In this document: positions 63,999-64,000 of the stretch, in pieces
Numbering within the stretch: the stretch's first letter is position 1
Layout: each line of letters begins with the position of its first letter
Source: Lepidonotus clava
Taxonomy: Eukaryota; Annelida; Polychaeta; Phyllodocida; Polynoidae
Length of the DNA stretch: 64,000 nt
Assembly (NCBI GenBank): GCA_936440205.1
Contig: OW387133.1
Span: forward strand, 11,870,001-11,934,000
Direction: 5' to 3'
Notes under the pieces: model-generated
Database searches by the model: none
Told to the model about the DNA's origin: nothing
The model's input: the letters and a program-made list of their open reading frames with translations, nothing else
Position numbers and translations under genes: made by a program

Positions 63999-64000
63999 CT

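Larger units (their letters stand above)
57590..64000 (-). mobile_element. Second LTR retroelement, minus strand, partly in window
   Basis: The 3' LTR (57590-58607), a purine tract, a long internal region and a gag-like ORF are all on the minus strand, GC-rich against the AT-rich host. The 5' LTR must lie beyond 64000. No RT, integrase or protease ORF is seen between the gag-like ORF and the LTR, so the element looks incomplete or non-autonomous. The family cannot be named. Age cannot be judged without the other LTR. Confidence 0.65.

Noticed and set aside
1-64000. tRNA, rRNA or CRISPR features
   Set aside because: No B-box plus cloverleaf, rRNA core or spaced direct-repeat array was seen by eye; repeats present are satellites, MITEs and microsatellites.

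Overview
The window looks like nuclear DNA of a marine invertebrate animal (deuterostome or lophotrochozoan; I cannot place it further). The background is AT-rich. It has one intron-split host gene on the minus strand, many short palindromic DNA transposons, LINE scraps and microsatellites, and three large capsid- or gag-bearing mobile elements that together fill well over half of the 64 kb.

Layout. 1-11536: host DNA with the 3' three exons of a GNAT-family N-acetyltransferase gene (minus strand, 9911 down to 3964); its introns carry several MITE-like elements. 11537-31307: one Ty3/Gypsy LTR retrotransposon of 19.8 kb with 607-bp LTRs that are almost identical, a 4-bp target duplication (AACC), gag, pol, a baculovirus-F-like envelope ORF, extra ORFs between pol and env and after env, and a long 3' region with an antisense ORF. 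31308-39310: host DNA without a recognisable gene, holding MITEs, a LINE fragment and microsatellites. 39311-53837: a Polinton/Maverick-type element that is a nearly perfect palindrome. Two 7249-bp arms face each other across a 29-bp spacer, start AG and end CT, and are flanked by a 6-bp direct duplication (GAAATG). Each arm carries a packaging ATPase, a small conserved Polinton-type ORF, a proline-rich NLS-bearing ORF, a chromodomain integrase, a penton-like protein, a basic protein and a major-capsid-like protein. 53838-57589: host DNA with a MITE and a LINE tail. 57590-64000: a second, GC-rich LTR element on the minus strand. Its 3' LTR, promoter elements and purine tract are visible, and a large gag-like ORF of unknown family runs off the window end.

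The most unusual object is the palindromic Polinton. The direct (not inverted) target duplication and unrelated flanks show that the palindrome is bounded by the element ends, as expected for an element that inserted as a palindrome rather than for a simple read-folding artefact. Neither a protein-primed DNA polymerase nor the usual protease ORF is seen in either arm. The antisense ORF in the LTR element, with a strong start context and a 13-bp inverted repeat closing around it, is the second most interesting item.
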